Shown here one piece after another: positions 44,962-54,470 of a stretch of DNA of 64,000 bases. The notes below the pieces were generated by a model that was given only the letters and a program-made list of their open reading frames with translations, had not been told where the DNA came from and did not search any database. This DNA comes from Planctomycetota bacterium (GTDB lineage Bacteria > Planctomycetota > UBA1135 > GCA-002686595). Within the stretch, counting starts at the first letter, position 1, and each line of letters starts with the position of its first letter. The position numbers and the translations under genes are program-made. The DNA lies in the NCBI GenBank assembly GCA_020638875.1, contig JACKHS010000002.1, positions 248,001 through 312,000 on the forward strand, in the 5' to 3' direction.

Positions 44962-45143
44962 GAAGAGATCCTCCAAGCACTCCCTCCTTGCGGCTCTTCG
45001 CCGTCTCCACGCATAGCGCGCGGCGGCACGGCGCGCGAGCCCCGCGGCCGACACGACGTCGCGCGAACGGCTCGAACCCCGCGCGGAACAAGGAGATGCC
45101 GCCGCCGAGAAACGCCCGGAGCGCGGCGGAGGCGCGCGAAAGC

Positions 45144-45179
45144 GCGAGGGCACGCCGCGCGGTCGCGGCGTGCCCTCGC
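45144..45179 (-). terminator. 16-bp perfect hairpin behind the SPFH pair
   Basis: Left arm 45144-45159 and right arm 45164-45179 are exact complements with a CGGT loop. On the - strand it starts 22 nt after the stop at 45202 and is followed by GCTTTCG. It ends the SPFH operon before the ECF gene. Confidence 0.65.
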
Positions 45180-45201
45180 ACGCGCTCGGCGCGCGGAGCG
45201 C

Positions 45202-46290
45202 TCAGTCGCCGCCCTGACCGATCAGGAGCTTCACCAGCTCGTCGACGTCGATCACGCTGGGGATCGAGGGGTCGTTCGAGTTGAGGGTGACGCTGTCGAA
45301 GCGCAGGTTCTCGGCCGCGTCGCGCGCCTGCAGGATGCGGCCGCCGAGCGAATCGAGCGCCTCGTTGCGCAGCTCGTCGCGCAGGGCCTCGGCTTGTGCG
45401 ATGGCCAGCTTGCCCTCGGCGACCTGGGTCTCGTAGAACGCGTCGGCCCGCGGACGGACCTGGTTGTCGTAGATGCGCGCCTCGGCCAAGGTGCCGGCCA
45501 CGACGACCTCGTTCTCGGACTGCGCCTCCTGGAGGCGCTTGTTCCACTCGGCGCGCGCCTCCTTCTCCATCGCTTCGGTCTCCTTCTCGATGGTGCCGGT
45601 GATCTTGAGCGCGTCCTCGACGTTGCGCTTGGACTTCGCGAGCTCCGCGAGCTGTTGCGTGAGCTGCTTCGCCTGGAGCTTCTGCTCGTAGGAGTCGAGG
45701 AAGCGCACGGCGCGGATGAGCAGCGTCTCGGGCTTGACGTGGAAGACGGCCAGCTCGCGCTCGAGGATCGGGAAGGCCTGCCCGGCGAGCTCGAGGCGGA
45801 TGTCGGTGTCGACGAAGTCCTCGGGCACGAGCTTGGCCAGCTCCTCGCGCAGCACGCCGCGCACGGTCGAGGCGACGCGCTCCTTGTAGTTCATCTTGTA
45901 GCCGTCGGCGACGATCAGGTGACCGGAGCCGGGCACGATGCGGTAGGTCACCGTGACGTCGACGCTGACCGGGTTGTTGTCGCTCGTGCGGATCTCGAGC
46001 GGCGGCTCTTCCTGCGAGTTCGCGTGCTGGCGCGAGTAGCCGCTCTGCCCGCTGGACTCCGAGAAGGTCAGGAAGTGCGTCCGGCGATCGAGCAGGTGCC
46101 ACTTGTGGATGCCGGTGATGCCCCAGTGGAAGCCCGGCTCGAAGTCCTCGGCGAGCACGCCCGAGGAACCCCACATCGACTGGCGCACGCCGATCTGTCC
46201 GGGCTCGATGCGTTCGAACAGCGACGCCATCACGACCATACCGAGCAGGAGCAGGCCGACGAGGCCGGCGAGGAGCTTGAGCGGTCTCAT
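45202..46290 (-). CDS. SPFH/prohibitin-domain membrane protein (HflC-like)
   Basis: 362 aa. N-terminal membrane helix LKLLAGLVGLLLLGMVVMAS, then an SPFH domain (ERIEPGQIGVRQSMWGSSGV, HANSQEEPPLEIRTSDNNPV, VDVTVTYRIVPGSGHLIVAD) and a long Glu/Lys/Ala-rich coiled coil (about 205-320). SPFH proteins form ring-shaped membrane scaffolds; HflK/HflC rings enclose FtsH protease. Its ATG overlaps the stop of the other SPFH gene, so both are made together and probably form one heteromeric ring. Confidence 0.88.
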   Translation of the reverse strand: MRPLKLLAGLVGLLLLGMVVMASLFERIEPGQIGVRQSMWGSSGVLAEDFEPGFHWGITGIHKWHLLDRRTHFLTFSESSGQSGYSRQHANSQEEPPLEIRTSDNNPVSVDVTVTYRIVPGSGHLIVADGYKMNYKERVASTVRGVLREELAKLVPEDFVDTDIRLELAGQAFPILERELAVFHVKPETLLIRAVRFLDSYEQKLQAKQLTQQLAELAKSKRNVEDALKITGTIEKETEAMEKEARAEWNKRLQEAQSENEVVVAGTLAEARIYDNQVRPRADAFYETQVAEGKLAIAQAEALRDELRNEALDSLGGRILQARDAAENLRFDSVTLNSNDPSIPSVIDVDELVKLLIGQGGD

Positions 46291-47498
46291 CGGTTGCCTC
46301 CTTGCAGCGCCGCGGCCGAGTCGCGTTGTTCGTCGTTCGCGGCGTTCAAGTGCTCGAGTCGCTTGGGTGATGGATCGCGGTTGTAGGGCACGAGCGTGAA
46401 GCGGATCGACGCGAGCTTCGCGATGAGCGCCTCGCGCACGACGACCGAGCCCTTCTTCTCGAGCGCCTCGGCGCGCGCGCGGATGCCCTCGGCCTCCTTG
46501 GTGTACTTGGCCGTGAGGCCCTCGGCCTCGGCGACGTGGCGGTCGCGCTCGGCTTGGCCCTCGGCCTCGCGCTGGACCTTGTAGCGGTCGGCGCCCTTCT
46601 TGACGAAGATCGCCTCCTTCTCGGCCTCCTTGCGCTCCTTCACGAGCTCGCCCTGGAGCTCTTGCCTCTCGATCTCCTTCTCCTTCTCGACCTGCGCCAG
46701 GTGCTGCGCACGCTCCTGGATGAGCTGCTTCTCGAGCTCCCGCAGGCGCTCGACGTCCTGGTCGGCGACCTTGCGGTCCTCGATGGCCTTCTCGTACTGC
46801 GGGTCGAAGCGCGGCTTGGGCGTGATGATCTGGATCACCTGCAGACCGTGCGGCTGGAGGTACTGGTTGATGCGCTGCTGGCTGCGCTCCCGCGCCGCCT
46901 GGTAGCTCGAAGGGTCGGCCACCTCGACCGCGGAGAAGCGCCCGAACTCGTCGCGCAACACCGAGCGCGCGTAGGCGCGGATCCAGTCGCGCTTGAAGCC
47001 GTCGCCGAGGCCCGAGTCGTCGATGATCTCCGCCGCGGCGCTCGGCAGGACCACGTACTGGATCTCGAGCGACTCGAACCAGAAGTTCGAGCCGTCGCTC
47101 GCGCGCACGGTCAGGAAGGGCGCGTGGTTGTCGCCGCGCAGCTCTCTGCCCTCCATGAGGTACTTCTGCGGCGTCTTGTCGAGCTTGAAGATCGCCTGCA
47201 GGAACGGGATGTACAGCTTGATGCCGGGCGTGTTGATGACCTCGCGCTCGCCCGTCACGTAGTTGAGCTTCACCGCCACCTCGCTGTCGTCGACGTCGAC
47301 GAAGCCGAGGTTGCCCGACAGCCCCGCGCCCGCGCCGAAGACCAGCACGAGCCCGATGAGCACGAGCCCGACCAGGGCCTTGAGCGTGGAGTCCTTGCGC
47401 TTGCCGCCGCCGCCGCCGAAGGTCGGGCGCGGTCGGCGCGCGCGGCCGCCGCCGTCCTCGTCGGACGGGTTCACGTCTTCCATGTCGATCGTCTTCAT
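46287..47498 (-). CDS. SPFH/prohibitin-domain membrane protein (HflK-like)
   Basis: 403 aa from the ATG at 47498, which has GGAG upstream; an earlier Met at 47555 lacks it. The cytoplasmic N-terminus is Gly/Arg-rich and acidic, followed by a helix (LKALVGLVLIGLVLVFGAGA), the SPFH domain (DSEVAVKLNYVTGEREVINT, GIKLYIPFLQAIFKLDKTPQ) and a very long coiled coil (about 240-370). The Gly-rich N-terminus followed by a helix resembles HflK. No ftsH or protease gene is nearby. Confidence 0.88.
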   Translation of the reverse strand: MKTIDMEDVNPSDEDGGGRARRPRPTFGGGGGKRKDSTLKALVGLVLIGLVLVFGAGAGLSGNLGFVDVDDSEVAVKLNYVTGEREVINTPGIKLYIPFLQAIFKLDKTPQKYLMEGRELRGDNHAPFLTVRASDGSNFWFESLEIQYVVLPSAAAEIIDDSGLGDGFKRDWIRAYARSVLRDEFGRFSAVEVADPSSYQAARERSQQRINQYLQPHGLQVIQIITPKPRFDPQYEKAIEDRKVADQDVERLRELEKQLIQERAQHLAQVEKEKEIERQELQGELVKERKEAEKEAIFVKKGADRYKVQREAEGQAERDRHVAEAEGLTAKYTKEAEGIRARAEALEKKGSVVVREALIAKLASIRFTLVPYNRDPSPKRLEHLNAANDEQRDSAAALQGGNR

Positions 47499-47646
47499 CT
47501 GCTTCTCCTCGTGGCGCGGCGGTCCTGGATTGTCCTCGCGCGAGTCTCGGCGCATCCTAGCCGCCGTCGTGCTCCGCCCTACGTCGCGCGACGCCGGTAT
47601 TCACGACCGATCGCCAACGTTCCAGGCCGACCCGGCCGACCTCGCG

Positions 47647-48711
47647 ATGACCGACCGCTTCGATCCCGACGCCGCGGCGCAGCCCGGCAGCGGCCTCTTC
47701 GGCCTCCCCCACGACCCCGTCGCCGCGGGCGTGCGCCTGCTTGGCGTGCCCTTCGACGCGACGACGTCGTACCGCAAGGGCACCGCGCTCGGCCCCGCGG
47801 CGATCCTCGCGGCGAGTCACCAGGTCGACCTCTACGATCCGTGGCAGACGACGTGGCCCGGCGCCGACGGCCGGCCGTGGCGCGCCGGTCTGAGCCTCGA
47901 GATCGACGACGAGATCGCGCGCTGGAACGCCGAAGCCTCGCCGCTCGCGCAGGCGATCATCGACCGCGGCGGCGAGCTGGGCGGCGACGCGCAGCTGGCG
48001 CGCGGGCTCGCGCGCGTCGACGAGCTCGGCGAACGCGTCAACCAGCGCGTGCTCGAGTGGACCGGCGACGTGCTCGACGAGGGCCGGCTGCCCGGCATCG
48101 TCGGCGGCGACCACGCCTCGCCCTTCGGCGCGATCCAGGCCGCCGCGCTGCGCAAGCCCGGCCTCGGCGTGCTGCACTTCGACGCGCACGCCGACCTGCG
48201 CGACGCGTACGAGGGCTTCCGCTGGTCGCACGCGTCGATCTTCCACAACGTGCTCGAGCACCTGCCGGCGGTGGCGCGCGTGCTGTCGGTCGGCCTGCGC
48301 GACGTCGGCGAGCGCGAGGCCGCGCGGCTCGCGGACCCGGCCAGCCGCGTGCGCGCCGTCTACGACCACGAGTGGGCCGCCTGGCGCGCCCGCGGCGCCG
48401 ACCTCGCGGCGCGCGCGCGCGAACTCGTCGCCGAGCTGCCCGACGCGGTCTGGATCAGCTTCGACATCGACGGCCTCGAGCCCGGCCTGTGCCCGAACAC
48501 CGGCACGCCCGTGCCCGGGGGGCTGCGCTGGGAGGAGGCCATGCTGTGGCTCGACGCGCTGGCGCACTCGAACAAGCGCGTCGTCGGCTTCGACCTGTGC
48601 GAGGTCTCGCCGGGCGAGGGCGCCGACCCCGAGGTGGACTCGTGGGACGCGATGGTCGGCGCGCGGCTGCTCTACCGGCTGGCCGGGCTGGCGCTCGCGC
48701 GTCGCGGTTGA
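47647..48711 (+). CDS. Agmatinase/arginase family ureohydrolase
   Basis: 354 aa from the ATG at 47647; the frame is open upstream to 47263 but that part lies over the divergent SPFH gene. Dinuclear manganese signature blocks: GGDHASPFG, FDAHADLRDAYEG and SFDIDGLEPGLCPNTGTPVP. These are the arginase-family metal ligands. It would release urea (or formamide) from agmatine or arginine-type guanidines; which substrate is unclear. No polyamine genes lie nearby. Confidence 0.9.
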   Translation: MTDRFDPDAAAQPGSGLFGLPHDPVAAGVRLLGVPFDATTSYRKGTALGPAAILAASHQVDLYDPWQTTWPGADGRPWRAGLSLEIDDEIARWNAEASPLAQAIIDRGGELGGDAQLARGLARVDELGERVNQRVLEWTGDVLDEGRLPGIVGGDHASPFGAIQAAALRKPGLGVLHFDAHADLRDAYEGFRWSHASIFHNVLEHLPAVARVLSVGLRDVGEREAARLADPASRVRAVYDHEWAAWRARGADLAARARELVAELPDAVWISFDIDGLEPGLCPNTGTPVPGGLRWEEAMLWLDALAHSNKRVVGFDLCEVSPGEGADPEVDSWDAMVGARLLYRLAGLALARRG

Positions 48712-48805
48712 GCGTCGCGGGCTGAAACGGCGCGGCGGCGCTTCCCAACAGGTACGCGCGGCCGAGCTCCCGGCCGTCGCGACCCCCGAGAGCCCACTCA
48801 GCGCC

Positions 48806-49240
48806 ATGACCGCCGCCGACACCGCCGACTTCTCCGACCGCCCGTGGATGCACCCCGACACCGACCCCGTCGGTGAGGAGCCCAAGGCGCACGCGCTGGA
48901 CGAGCGCAAGCTCTGGCGCGCCGCCTGCCACGGCCTCCCGGTGCTCTCCTACGTCGTCCCCGGCTTCGGCGTGGCGGCGTTGATCCCGCTGCTCATCTGG
49001 CGCACGAAGGCCCGCCGCGAGGGTGACGAGGAGCTGATCCAGGAGGCGGTCGAGGCGCTCAACTTCCAGGTCAACGTCGTGGTGCTCGCGTTCCTGCTCA
49101 CGGCGACGGTGATCGGGCTGCCGCTGATGGTGCTGCTGCTGGTCTTCGCGGGCATCCTCGGCCTCGCCGCGGCGCTGCGCGTCTACCGCGGCCAGGAGCA
49201 CCGCTACCGCTGGATCCTGCGGCCGATCACGGTCGACTGA
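48806..49240 (+). CDS. DUF4870 membrane protein
   Basis: 144 aa. A charged N-terminus of about 38 residues then the DUF4870 core: AACHGLPVLSYVVPGFGVAA near 40, LIWRTKARREGDEELIQEAV, ALNFQVNV near 84, and two more helices (VVVLAFLLTATVIGLPLMVL; LLLVFAGILGLAAALRVYRG). Three or four helices in all. Function is unknown. Its 3' end overlaps the end of the convergent pseudouridine synthase gene by 14 bp. Confidence 0.85.
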   Translation: MTAADTADFSDRPWMHPDTDPVGEEPKAHALDERKLWRAACHGLPVLSYVVPGFGVAALIPLLIWRTKARREGDEELIQEAVEALNFQVNVVVLAFLLTATVIGLPLMVLLLVFAGILGLAAALRVYRGQEHRYRWILRPITVD

Positions 49241-50159
49241 GCGCGTCGAGGAGCTCCGCGAAGCTCGCGGGCGGCTCCGCCTCGAAGCGCACGCGGCGCG
49301 CGCCGCCGGGCTCGTCGAACTCGAGCGCGGCGGCGTGCAGCATGTGGTGCCAGACGCCGCGCACCGGCTCGCTGCCGCGCGGCGGGCGGTAGAGCTTGTC
49401 GCCGACGATGCTGTGGCCCGCGGCGGCGAGGTGCACGCGCAGTTGGTGGCGGCGGCCGGTCTCGGGGTGGCAGACGACGAGCGCGTGGCGCTCGAGCCGC
49501 CGCACGACCTCGAAGCGCGTGAAGGCCGGCTTGCCGTCGCGGTCGGGCCGCTGGCGGTCGAGGTCGCCGGGCACGGGGCCCAGCGCGAGGTCGACCGCGA
49601 ACTCGTCGTCCTCGGGCACGTCGTGGACCAGCGCGAGGTAGCGCTTCGTCACGCGCCGCTCGCGGAACTGCGCGCGCAGCTCGCGCATCGCGTCGCGGGT
49701 GCGCGCGAGCACCATCACGCCGCTCGTCTCGCGGTCGAGGCGGTGCACGATGCCCGGCCGCGCGTCGCCCTCCACGCTGGGCAGCCGGCCGTAGCGCTCG
49801 ACCGCGAGGTCGGCCACCGTGCCGCCGTGCTGCTTCTCCGTCGCGTGCACGAGCATGCCCGGCGGTTTGTCGACCACGGCGTAGCCGGCCTCCTCGGCCA
49901 GCCACGCGAGCGGCGCGGAGCGGTCGTAGGGCGAGGGCGGCGGCGCGACGCGCAGGCTGAGGCGCTCGCCGCCGCGCACGCGCACGTTCGTGCGGTAGAC
50001 CTTCGCGCCGTCGAGCTTGACCTTGCCGCCGCGCGCGAGGCGCTGGAGCTGCGCGCCCGTGAAGCCCTCGAACAGCCGCGCGAGCACGCGATCGAGCCGC
50101 TGGCCGGCCAGCGCACGCGGGACCTCCGCCCGCAGGAGCCCCGGGTCGTCCGCGCTCAC
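49227..50159 (-). CDS. RluA-family pseudouridine synthase
   Basis: 310 aa from the GTG at 50159, which overlaps the stop of the antiporter gene (GTGA). An S4-like N-terminus (GQRLDRVLARLFEGFTGAQL) precedes the RluA catalytic domain: VVDKPPGMLVHATEKQHGG, the HRLDRETSG motif with the catalytic Asp, TKRYLALVHDVPEDDEF, and GRRHQLRVHLAAAGHSIVGD. It converts uridines in 23S rRNA or tRNA to pseudouridine. It resembles RluD/RluC, but the target position cannot be read from the sequence. Confidence 0.92.
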   Translation of the reverse strand: MSADDPGLLRAEVPRALAGQRLDRVLARLFEGFTGAQLQRLARGGKVKLDGAKVYRTNVRVRGGERLSLRVAPPPSPYDRSAPLAWLAEEAGYAVVDKPPGMLVHATEKQHGGTVADLAVERYGRLPSVEGDARPGIVHRLDRETSGVMVLARTRDAMRELRAQFRERRVTKRYLALVHDVPEDDEFAVDLALGPVPGDLDRQRPDRDGKPAFTRFEVVRRLERHALVVCHPETGRRHQLRVHLAAAGHSIVGDKLYRPPRGSEPVRGVWHHMLHAAALEFDEPGGARRVRFEAEPPASFAELLDALSRP

Positions 50160-51142
50160 GCCCCGCCGCCGGAGACCACCAACACGACCGTGTACGCGAG
50201 CCAGCCGAGGAACAGCAGGCCGCCCTTCACGCGGCGCATGCGGCCGCGGCGGATCATCGGCAGCAGCACGACGGCGAGGCTGAAGCCCATCACCACCGCG
50301 AAGTCCTGCCCGAGCGCGATGTGGATGCTCTGCTCGCCGGCGGGGTCGGCCGCGCCGCCGAAGGGGTGGATCAGGCCGACCACGCCGACGACGCCGAGCA
50401 CGTTGAAGACGTTGCTGCCCACCACGTTGCCGATCGAGATGTCGGCGTGGCCCTTGAGCGCGCCGGACACGCCGGCGGCGAGCTCGGGCAGCGACGTGCC
50501 GACGGCGACGACGGTCAGGCCGATCACGTGCTCGGAGAGTCCGGCGCGCACCGCGAGCCCGGTCGCGCCGATCATCACGGCCTTCGCGGCCAGGCTGATC
50601 GCGGTGATGCCGAGCAGCACGGCGAGGCCCGGGCGGCGCTCGAAGAAGCTCTCGCGCGGCACCTCGGCGCGCGGCGCGCCGATCGAGGACTGCCGCGCCT
50701 CCCACAGGAGCTGCACGTTGTAGATCGACAGCGCGCCGAGCAGGACCAGCGCGTCCACGCGCGTCACGTCGCCGTCGAGCGCGACGCCCCAGAAGACGAG
50801 CACCGAGGCCACCAGCCAGAACGCCTCGCGCCAGCCCAGCCGCGCGCGCAGCACGTCGGGCAGCACCAGCGTCGAGAGCCCCAGCACGAGGCCGATGTTG
50901 GCGACGTTGCTGCCGAGCACGTTGCCGATCGTGATGCCGGTCTGGCCCTGGTAGGCGGCGAGCCCCGAGACGACCACCTCGGGCGCGGAGGTGCCCCACG
51001 CGACCACGGTGAGGCCGACGACGAGCGGCCGGATGCCCAGCGCCTGCGCGATGGTCGAGGACCCGCTCACCAGCCAGTCCGAGCCCTTCGCGAGGAAGGT
51101 GAAGCCCACCACGAGGGCCGCGATCTCCAGGGCGAGCTGCAT
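50156..51142 (-). CDS. Calcium/sodium antiporter (CaCA family)
   Basis: 328 aa with about ten membrane helices. Two inverted alpha-repeats characteristic of the family: VVGLTVVAWGTSAPEVVVS near 45-65 and IGLTVVAVGTSLPELAAG near 205-225, each with the acidic residue that binds cations, and GNVLGSNVANIG/GNVVGSNVFNVLG. It would export calcium in exchange for sodium or protons. It is transcribed ahead of the pseudouridine synthase, with overlapping codons. Confidence 0.93.
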   Translation of the reverse strand: MQLALEIAALVVGFTFLAKGSDWLVSGSSTIAQALGIRPLVVGLTVVAWGTSAPEVVVSGLAAYQGQTGITIGNVLGSNVANIGLVLGLSTLVLPDVLRARLGWREAFWLVASVLVFWGVALDGDVTRVDALVLLGALSIYNVQLLWEARQSSIGAPRAEVPRESFFERRPGLAVLLGITAISLAAKAVMIGATGLAVRAGLSEHVIGLTVVAVGTSLPELAAGVSGALKGHADISIGNVVGSNVFNVLGVVGVVGLIHPFGGAADPAGEQSIHIALGQDFAVVMGFSLAVVLLPMIRRGRMRRVKGGLLFLGWLAYTVVLVVSGGGA

Positions 51143-51267
51143 GGGGCGCGGATCATAGCGCCGCGCGCGAGGCCTCCCGGGCGGCCGCGAGGGAATCCGG
51201 GAGCCCGCGCGGCCGCGATCTCCGAGGACGGACGTGCCGGCCGAGCCGATGGGCTAAGATCGCGCGG

Positions 51268-51987
51268 ATGCGAGCCCCGCTGATCGCGATCAACGGCTGC
51301 CTGGCCGACGGGCCCGACCCGAAGCTCGAGCTGCGCACGCGCTACGCGCGCGCCGTGCTGGACGCGGGCGGCCTGCCCGTCGTGCTGGCGCCGGTGGGCG
51401 GGGACGCCGAGCTGCGCGCCGTGCTCGAGCGCGTCGACGGGCTGCTGCTCGGCGGCGGCGACGACTTCGACATGGCGCGCCTCGGCCGCGGCCCCACGCA
51501 CCCCAGCGCGACGCTGACGCCGGCCGCCAAGCAGGACTGGGACTTCCGCCTCGCCGCGGCGGCGCTCGAGCTCGGCCTGCCCGTGCTCGGCATCTGCTAC
51601 GGCATGCAGTTGCTCGGGCTGGCCGAGGGCGCGCACCTCCTGCAGCACCTGCCCGAGGACCGCCCCGGCGCGCAGGAGCACCGCGGCGACACGCTCCACC
51701 CGGTGCGGATCGCCGCGGGCACGAAACTGGCCGGATTGACCGGTGTAGAGGCCCTGGACGTGGTCTCGAGGCATCACCAGGCCCTCGCCGACGCCCCGCT
51801 CCCCTGGCGCGTGTGCGCGCGGGACGAGCAAGGGCTGGTCGAGGCGATCGAGCGCGAGGGGCACCCCTTCGCCGTCGGCTGCCAGTGGCACCCCGAGCTC
51901 TCCGACGTCCGCTCTCCCCACGCAGCGCTCTTCCGCGGACTCGTCGCCGCCGCGCGCGAACGCGCGCAGGCCCCCGTACCTCGCTAG
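51268..51987 (+). CDS. Gamma-glutamyl hydrolase (class I glutamine amidotransferase-like, peptidase C26)
   Basis: 239 aa. The catalytic triad is visible: Cys110 in GICYGMQ, His208 and Glu210 in CQWHPE. The N-terminal segment LIAINGCLADGPDPKLELRT and LLLGGGDDFDMARLG fit the PuuD-like family that hydrolyses gamma-glutamyl-GABA or related gamma-glutamyl amides. No putrescine utilisation genes are present nearby, so the substrate is unsure. It is divergent from the antiporter. Confidence 0.88.
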   Translation: MRAPLIAINGCLADGPDPKLELRTRYARAVLDAGGLPVVLAPVGGDAELRAVLERVDGLLLGGGDDFDMARLGRGPTHPSATLTPAAKQDWDFRLAAAALELGLPVLGICYGMQLLGLAEGAHLLQHLPEDRPGAQEHRGDTLHPVRIAAGTKLAGLTGVEALDVVSRHHQALADAPLPWRVCARDEQGLVEAIEREGHPFAVGCQWHPELSDVRSPHAALFRGLVAAARERAQAPVPR

Positions 51988-51999
51988 CCACCCCGCAGA

Positions 52000-53403
52000 A
52001 TGAAGCCTCCGACGCCCCCCAGGGACCCCGCGAACCAAGCCCTCTTCCACAAGAGCGAGCGCAACCGGCTCATCTTCATGAGCGTGCTGCTCGTCGGCGT
52101 GCTCATCGCCTTCGTCACCGCGCTGACGCAGCAGGGCAAGCACCAGCGCGATCAGGACGAGCGCGCGCGCGGTCTGATCGCGCAGCACGAGCCCGAGTTC
52201 ACCGAGACGGTCGTCGTGCCGCCCTTCGAGGCGGCCGCGCAGGTCGCGCCGAAGATCCAGGACTCGCGCCCCGACGACTGGGTGCTCCTGCCCTCCGAGG
52301 TGCTGCAGCCGTACGTCGACTACACGCGCGGCATGAGCGACGTGCAGTTCCAGGCGATGGAGCTGCAGGAGCTGACGCCCGAGCTGCACGCCGCGCTGCT
52401 GGCCGACCCGGGCGCGTTCCGCGCCGAGCCCTTCCGCGTGCGCGGCTTCCTGGGCGACATCAAGTCGGTCGAGCAGGCCGACGGCACCCTCGAGTACCGC
52501 GGCTGGCTGACGTCCGAGCACGGCGACGTCTCGCACTTCGTCGTCACGTCGCTGCCCGACGAGGCCGAGCTCGACGGCTACATGCGCGTCGACGGCCTGT
52601 TCCTCAAGCTGTACCGCGGCAAGGGCCAGCTCGACGAGTGGGCCGAGGGCCCGCTGTTCGTCGGCTCGCGCGCGGTGCGCTCGTACCCGCCGAGCGAGCC
52701 CTACGACCGCGACGTGCTCGCGGCGCGGCTCGACAAGGTCACCGACGACACCGCGCAGCAGGCGTCGGGCCTCGATGGCGCGGTCTTCAACGCGCAGTGG
52801 CTGCTCATGGGCTACGCGCTCGACGAGGCCTCGAAGGAGATCGACTGGGACGCGGTGCCCGAGCTCGGCAACGCGGAGATGGTGACGATGATCAAGAACG
52901 GCGCCGCCGACCGCGGCCAGCCGTTCCGCATCCCCGTCAGCAAGAACATGGGCTCGTGGACCGAGGACCCCGGCGAGAACCCGCTGCGCCTCGACCACGT
53001 GACGACGGGCTGGATCGGCAACTGGACCTGGTCCAACCAGGCGGGCGTGATCCAGTACGTCATGCCGGCCTACCGCCCCGACCTGCAGACCGCCGAGCTC
53101 GTCAGCGGGAAGGGCTTCTTCCTCAAGAACTTCAACTACGAGCCGCGCGACGGCGGGACGCGCCAGGCGCCGTACTTCGTGCTCACCGAGCTCGAGGCCT
53201 TCGTGCCGGTGGAGAGCAACACCGCGCGGCACCTGATGTGGTTCGTGGGCGGCCTCACCGTGCTGCTCCTGATCCTCCTGCCGGTGCTGCTGCGTCGCGA
53301 TCGGCGCCGCTCGGAGGAGCTGCAGCGCGACCTCGTGCGCCGCAAGCAGGAGCGCCGCCGGCGGCTGGCGACGCAGGGCGTCGGCACGCCTCCGCAGGGC
53401 TGA
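52000..53403 (+). CDS. Unrecognised bitopic membrane protein
   Basis: 467 aa. One helix near the N-terminus (LIFMSVLLVGVLIAFVTALT, about 22-41), a large region of about 330 residues, a second helix near the C-terminus (LMWFVGGLTVLLLILLPVLL, about 410-430), and a basic Arg/Lys/Glu cytoplasmic tail. The central region has two parts with FRVRGFLGDIKSVEQADGTL followed by LEYRGWLTSEHGD, which could be small beta-barrels. I do not recognise the family. It sits between a C26 hydrolase gene and aroB, 10 bp before the latter. Confidence 0.7.
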   Translation: MKPPTPPRDPANQALFHKSERNRLIFMSVLLVGVLIAFVTALTQQGKHQRDQDERARGLIAQHEPEFTETVVVPPFEAAAQVAPKIQDSRPDDWVLLPSEVLQPYVDYTRGMSDVQFQAMELQELTPELHAALLADPGAFRAEPFRVRGFLGDIKSVEQADGTLEYRGWLTSEHGDVSHFVVTSLPDEAELDGYMRVDGLFLKLYRGKGQLDEWAEGPLFVGSRAVRSYPPSEPYDRDVLAARLDKVTDDTAQQASGLDGAVFNAQWLLMGYALDEASKEIDWDAVPELGNAEMVTMIKNGAADRGQPFRIPVSKNMGSWTEDPGENPLRLDHVTTGWIGNWTWSNQAGVIQYVMPAYRPDLQTAELVSGKGFFLKNFNYEPRDGGTRQAPYFVLTELEAFVPVESNTARHLMWFVGGLTVLLLILLPVLLRRDRRRSEELQRDLVRRKQERRRRLATQGVGTPPQG

Positions 53404-53413
53404 GCTCGCGGCC

Positions 53414-54466
53414 ATGCCCAGCACGCTGCGCGTCGACACCGAGCCCTCGTACGAGGTGCGCGTCGGCGCGGGCGTGCTGAGCGAGGCCGCGGCGCTCGTC
53501 GCGGACCGCGGCGCGGTCGCCGTGCTCGTCGACGAGCGCGTCGCGCCGCTGCACCTCGCGCGGCTCGGCGCGTTGGCCGACGCTGCGGTGGTGCGCGTGC
53601 GCGCCGGCGAGGCGGCCAAGACCTTCGCCGAGCTCGAGCGCGTGCTCGACGCGCTGGTCGCCGCGGGCCTCGACCGCCGCGGCGCCGTGCTGGCGCTGGG
53701 CGGCGGCGCGACGTGCGACCTGGCCGGTCTCGCGGCGGCGCTGTACATGCGCGGCGTCGACTGCTTCTACGCGCCGACCACGCTGCTGGCGCAGGTCGAC
53801 GCCTCGGTGGGCGGCAAGACCGCGGTGAACCTCGCCGCGGGCAAGAACCTCGCGGGCACCTTCCACCAGCCGCGCGGCGTGCTGGCCGACGTCGAGACGC
53901 TGGCGACCCTGCCGGCCGAGGAGCTGCGCTCGGGGCTCGGCGAGGTGCTGAAGAGCGCGCTGCTCGCCGGCGAGGCGGACCTCGCGGCGCTCGAGCGCGA
54001 CGCGGCGGCGCTCGCGCGCGGCGATGCGGCCGCGCTGGAGGCGGCGGTCGTGCGCGCGGTCGCCCAGAAGGCGCGCGTCGTCGCCGCCGACCCGCGCGAG
54101 GCGGGCGCGCGCAAGCAGCTCAACCTCGGCCACACCTGGGCCCACGCCGTCGAGCGCCTGGTCGGCTTCGGCCGGGTGCCCCACGGGCTGGCGGTGGCCG
54201 CGGGGCTGGGCGAGGCGCTCACGACGGCCGCGGCGCTGGGCGTGCTCGCGGACCCCCGGCTGGTCGCGCGGGCGCGGGCCCTGGCCGGGGCCCTGGGCCT
54301 GCCGGCCGACCTCGCCGAGCTCGAGGCCGAGCGCGGCCTCCGCCTGCCGCGAGCCGAGCTGCACGCGGCCATGGCGACCGACAAGAAGAACGTCGGCCGC
54401 GACGTGCGCCTGGTGCTCCTGCGCCGCGCCGGCGAGCCCGTCTGGGACGTCCCGGCGACGTTCTAG
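53414..54466 (+). CDS. aroB: 3-dehydroquinate synthase
   Basis: 350 aa. Signatures: GEAAKTFAELERVLDALVAA, GGGATCDLAGLAAALYMRGV, PTTLLAQVDASVGGKTAVNL, GLGEVLKSALLAG, and the metal-ligand region LNLGHTWAHAVE with PHGLAVAAGL. It converts DAHP to 3-dehydroquinate, the second step of the shikimate pathway, with NAD and a divalent metal. No other aro gene is near. A strong imperfect hairpin follows at once. Confidence 0.95.
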   Translation: MPSTLRVDTEPSYEVRVGAGVLSEAAALVADRGAVAVLVDERVAPLHLARLGALADAAVVRVRAGEAAKTFAELERVLDALVAAGLDRRGAVLALGGGATCDLAGLAAALYMRGVDCFYAPTTLLAQVDASVGGKTAVNLAAGKNLAGTFHQPRGVLADVETLATLPAEELRSGLGEVLKSALLAGEADLAALERDAAALARGDAAALEAAVVRAVAQKARVVAADPREAGARKQLNLGHTWAHAVERLVGFGRVPHGLAVAAGLGEALTTAAALGVLADPRLVARARALAGALGLPADLAELEAERGLRLPRAELHAAMATDKKNVGRDVRLVLLRRAGEPVWDVPATF

Positions 54467-54470
54467 GCGT

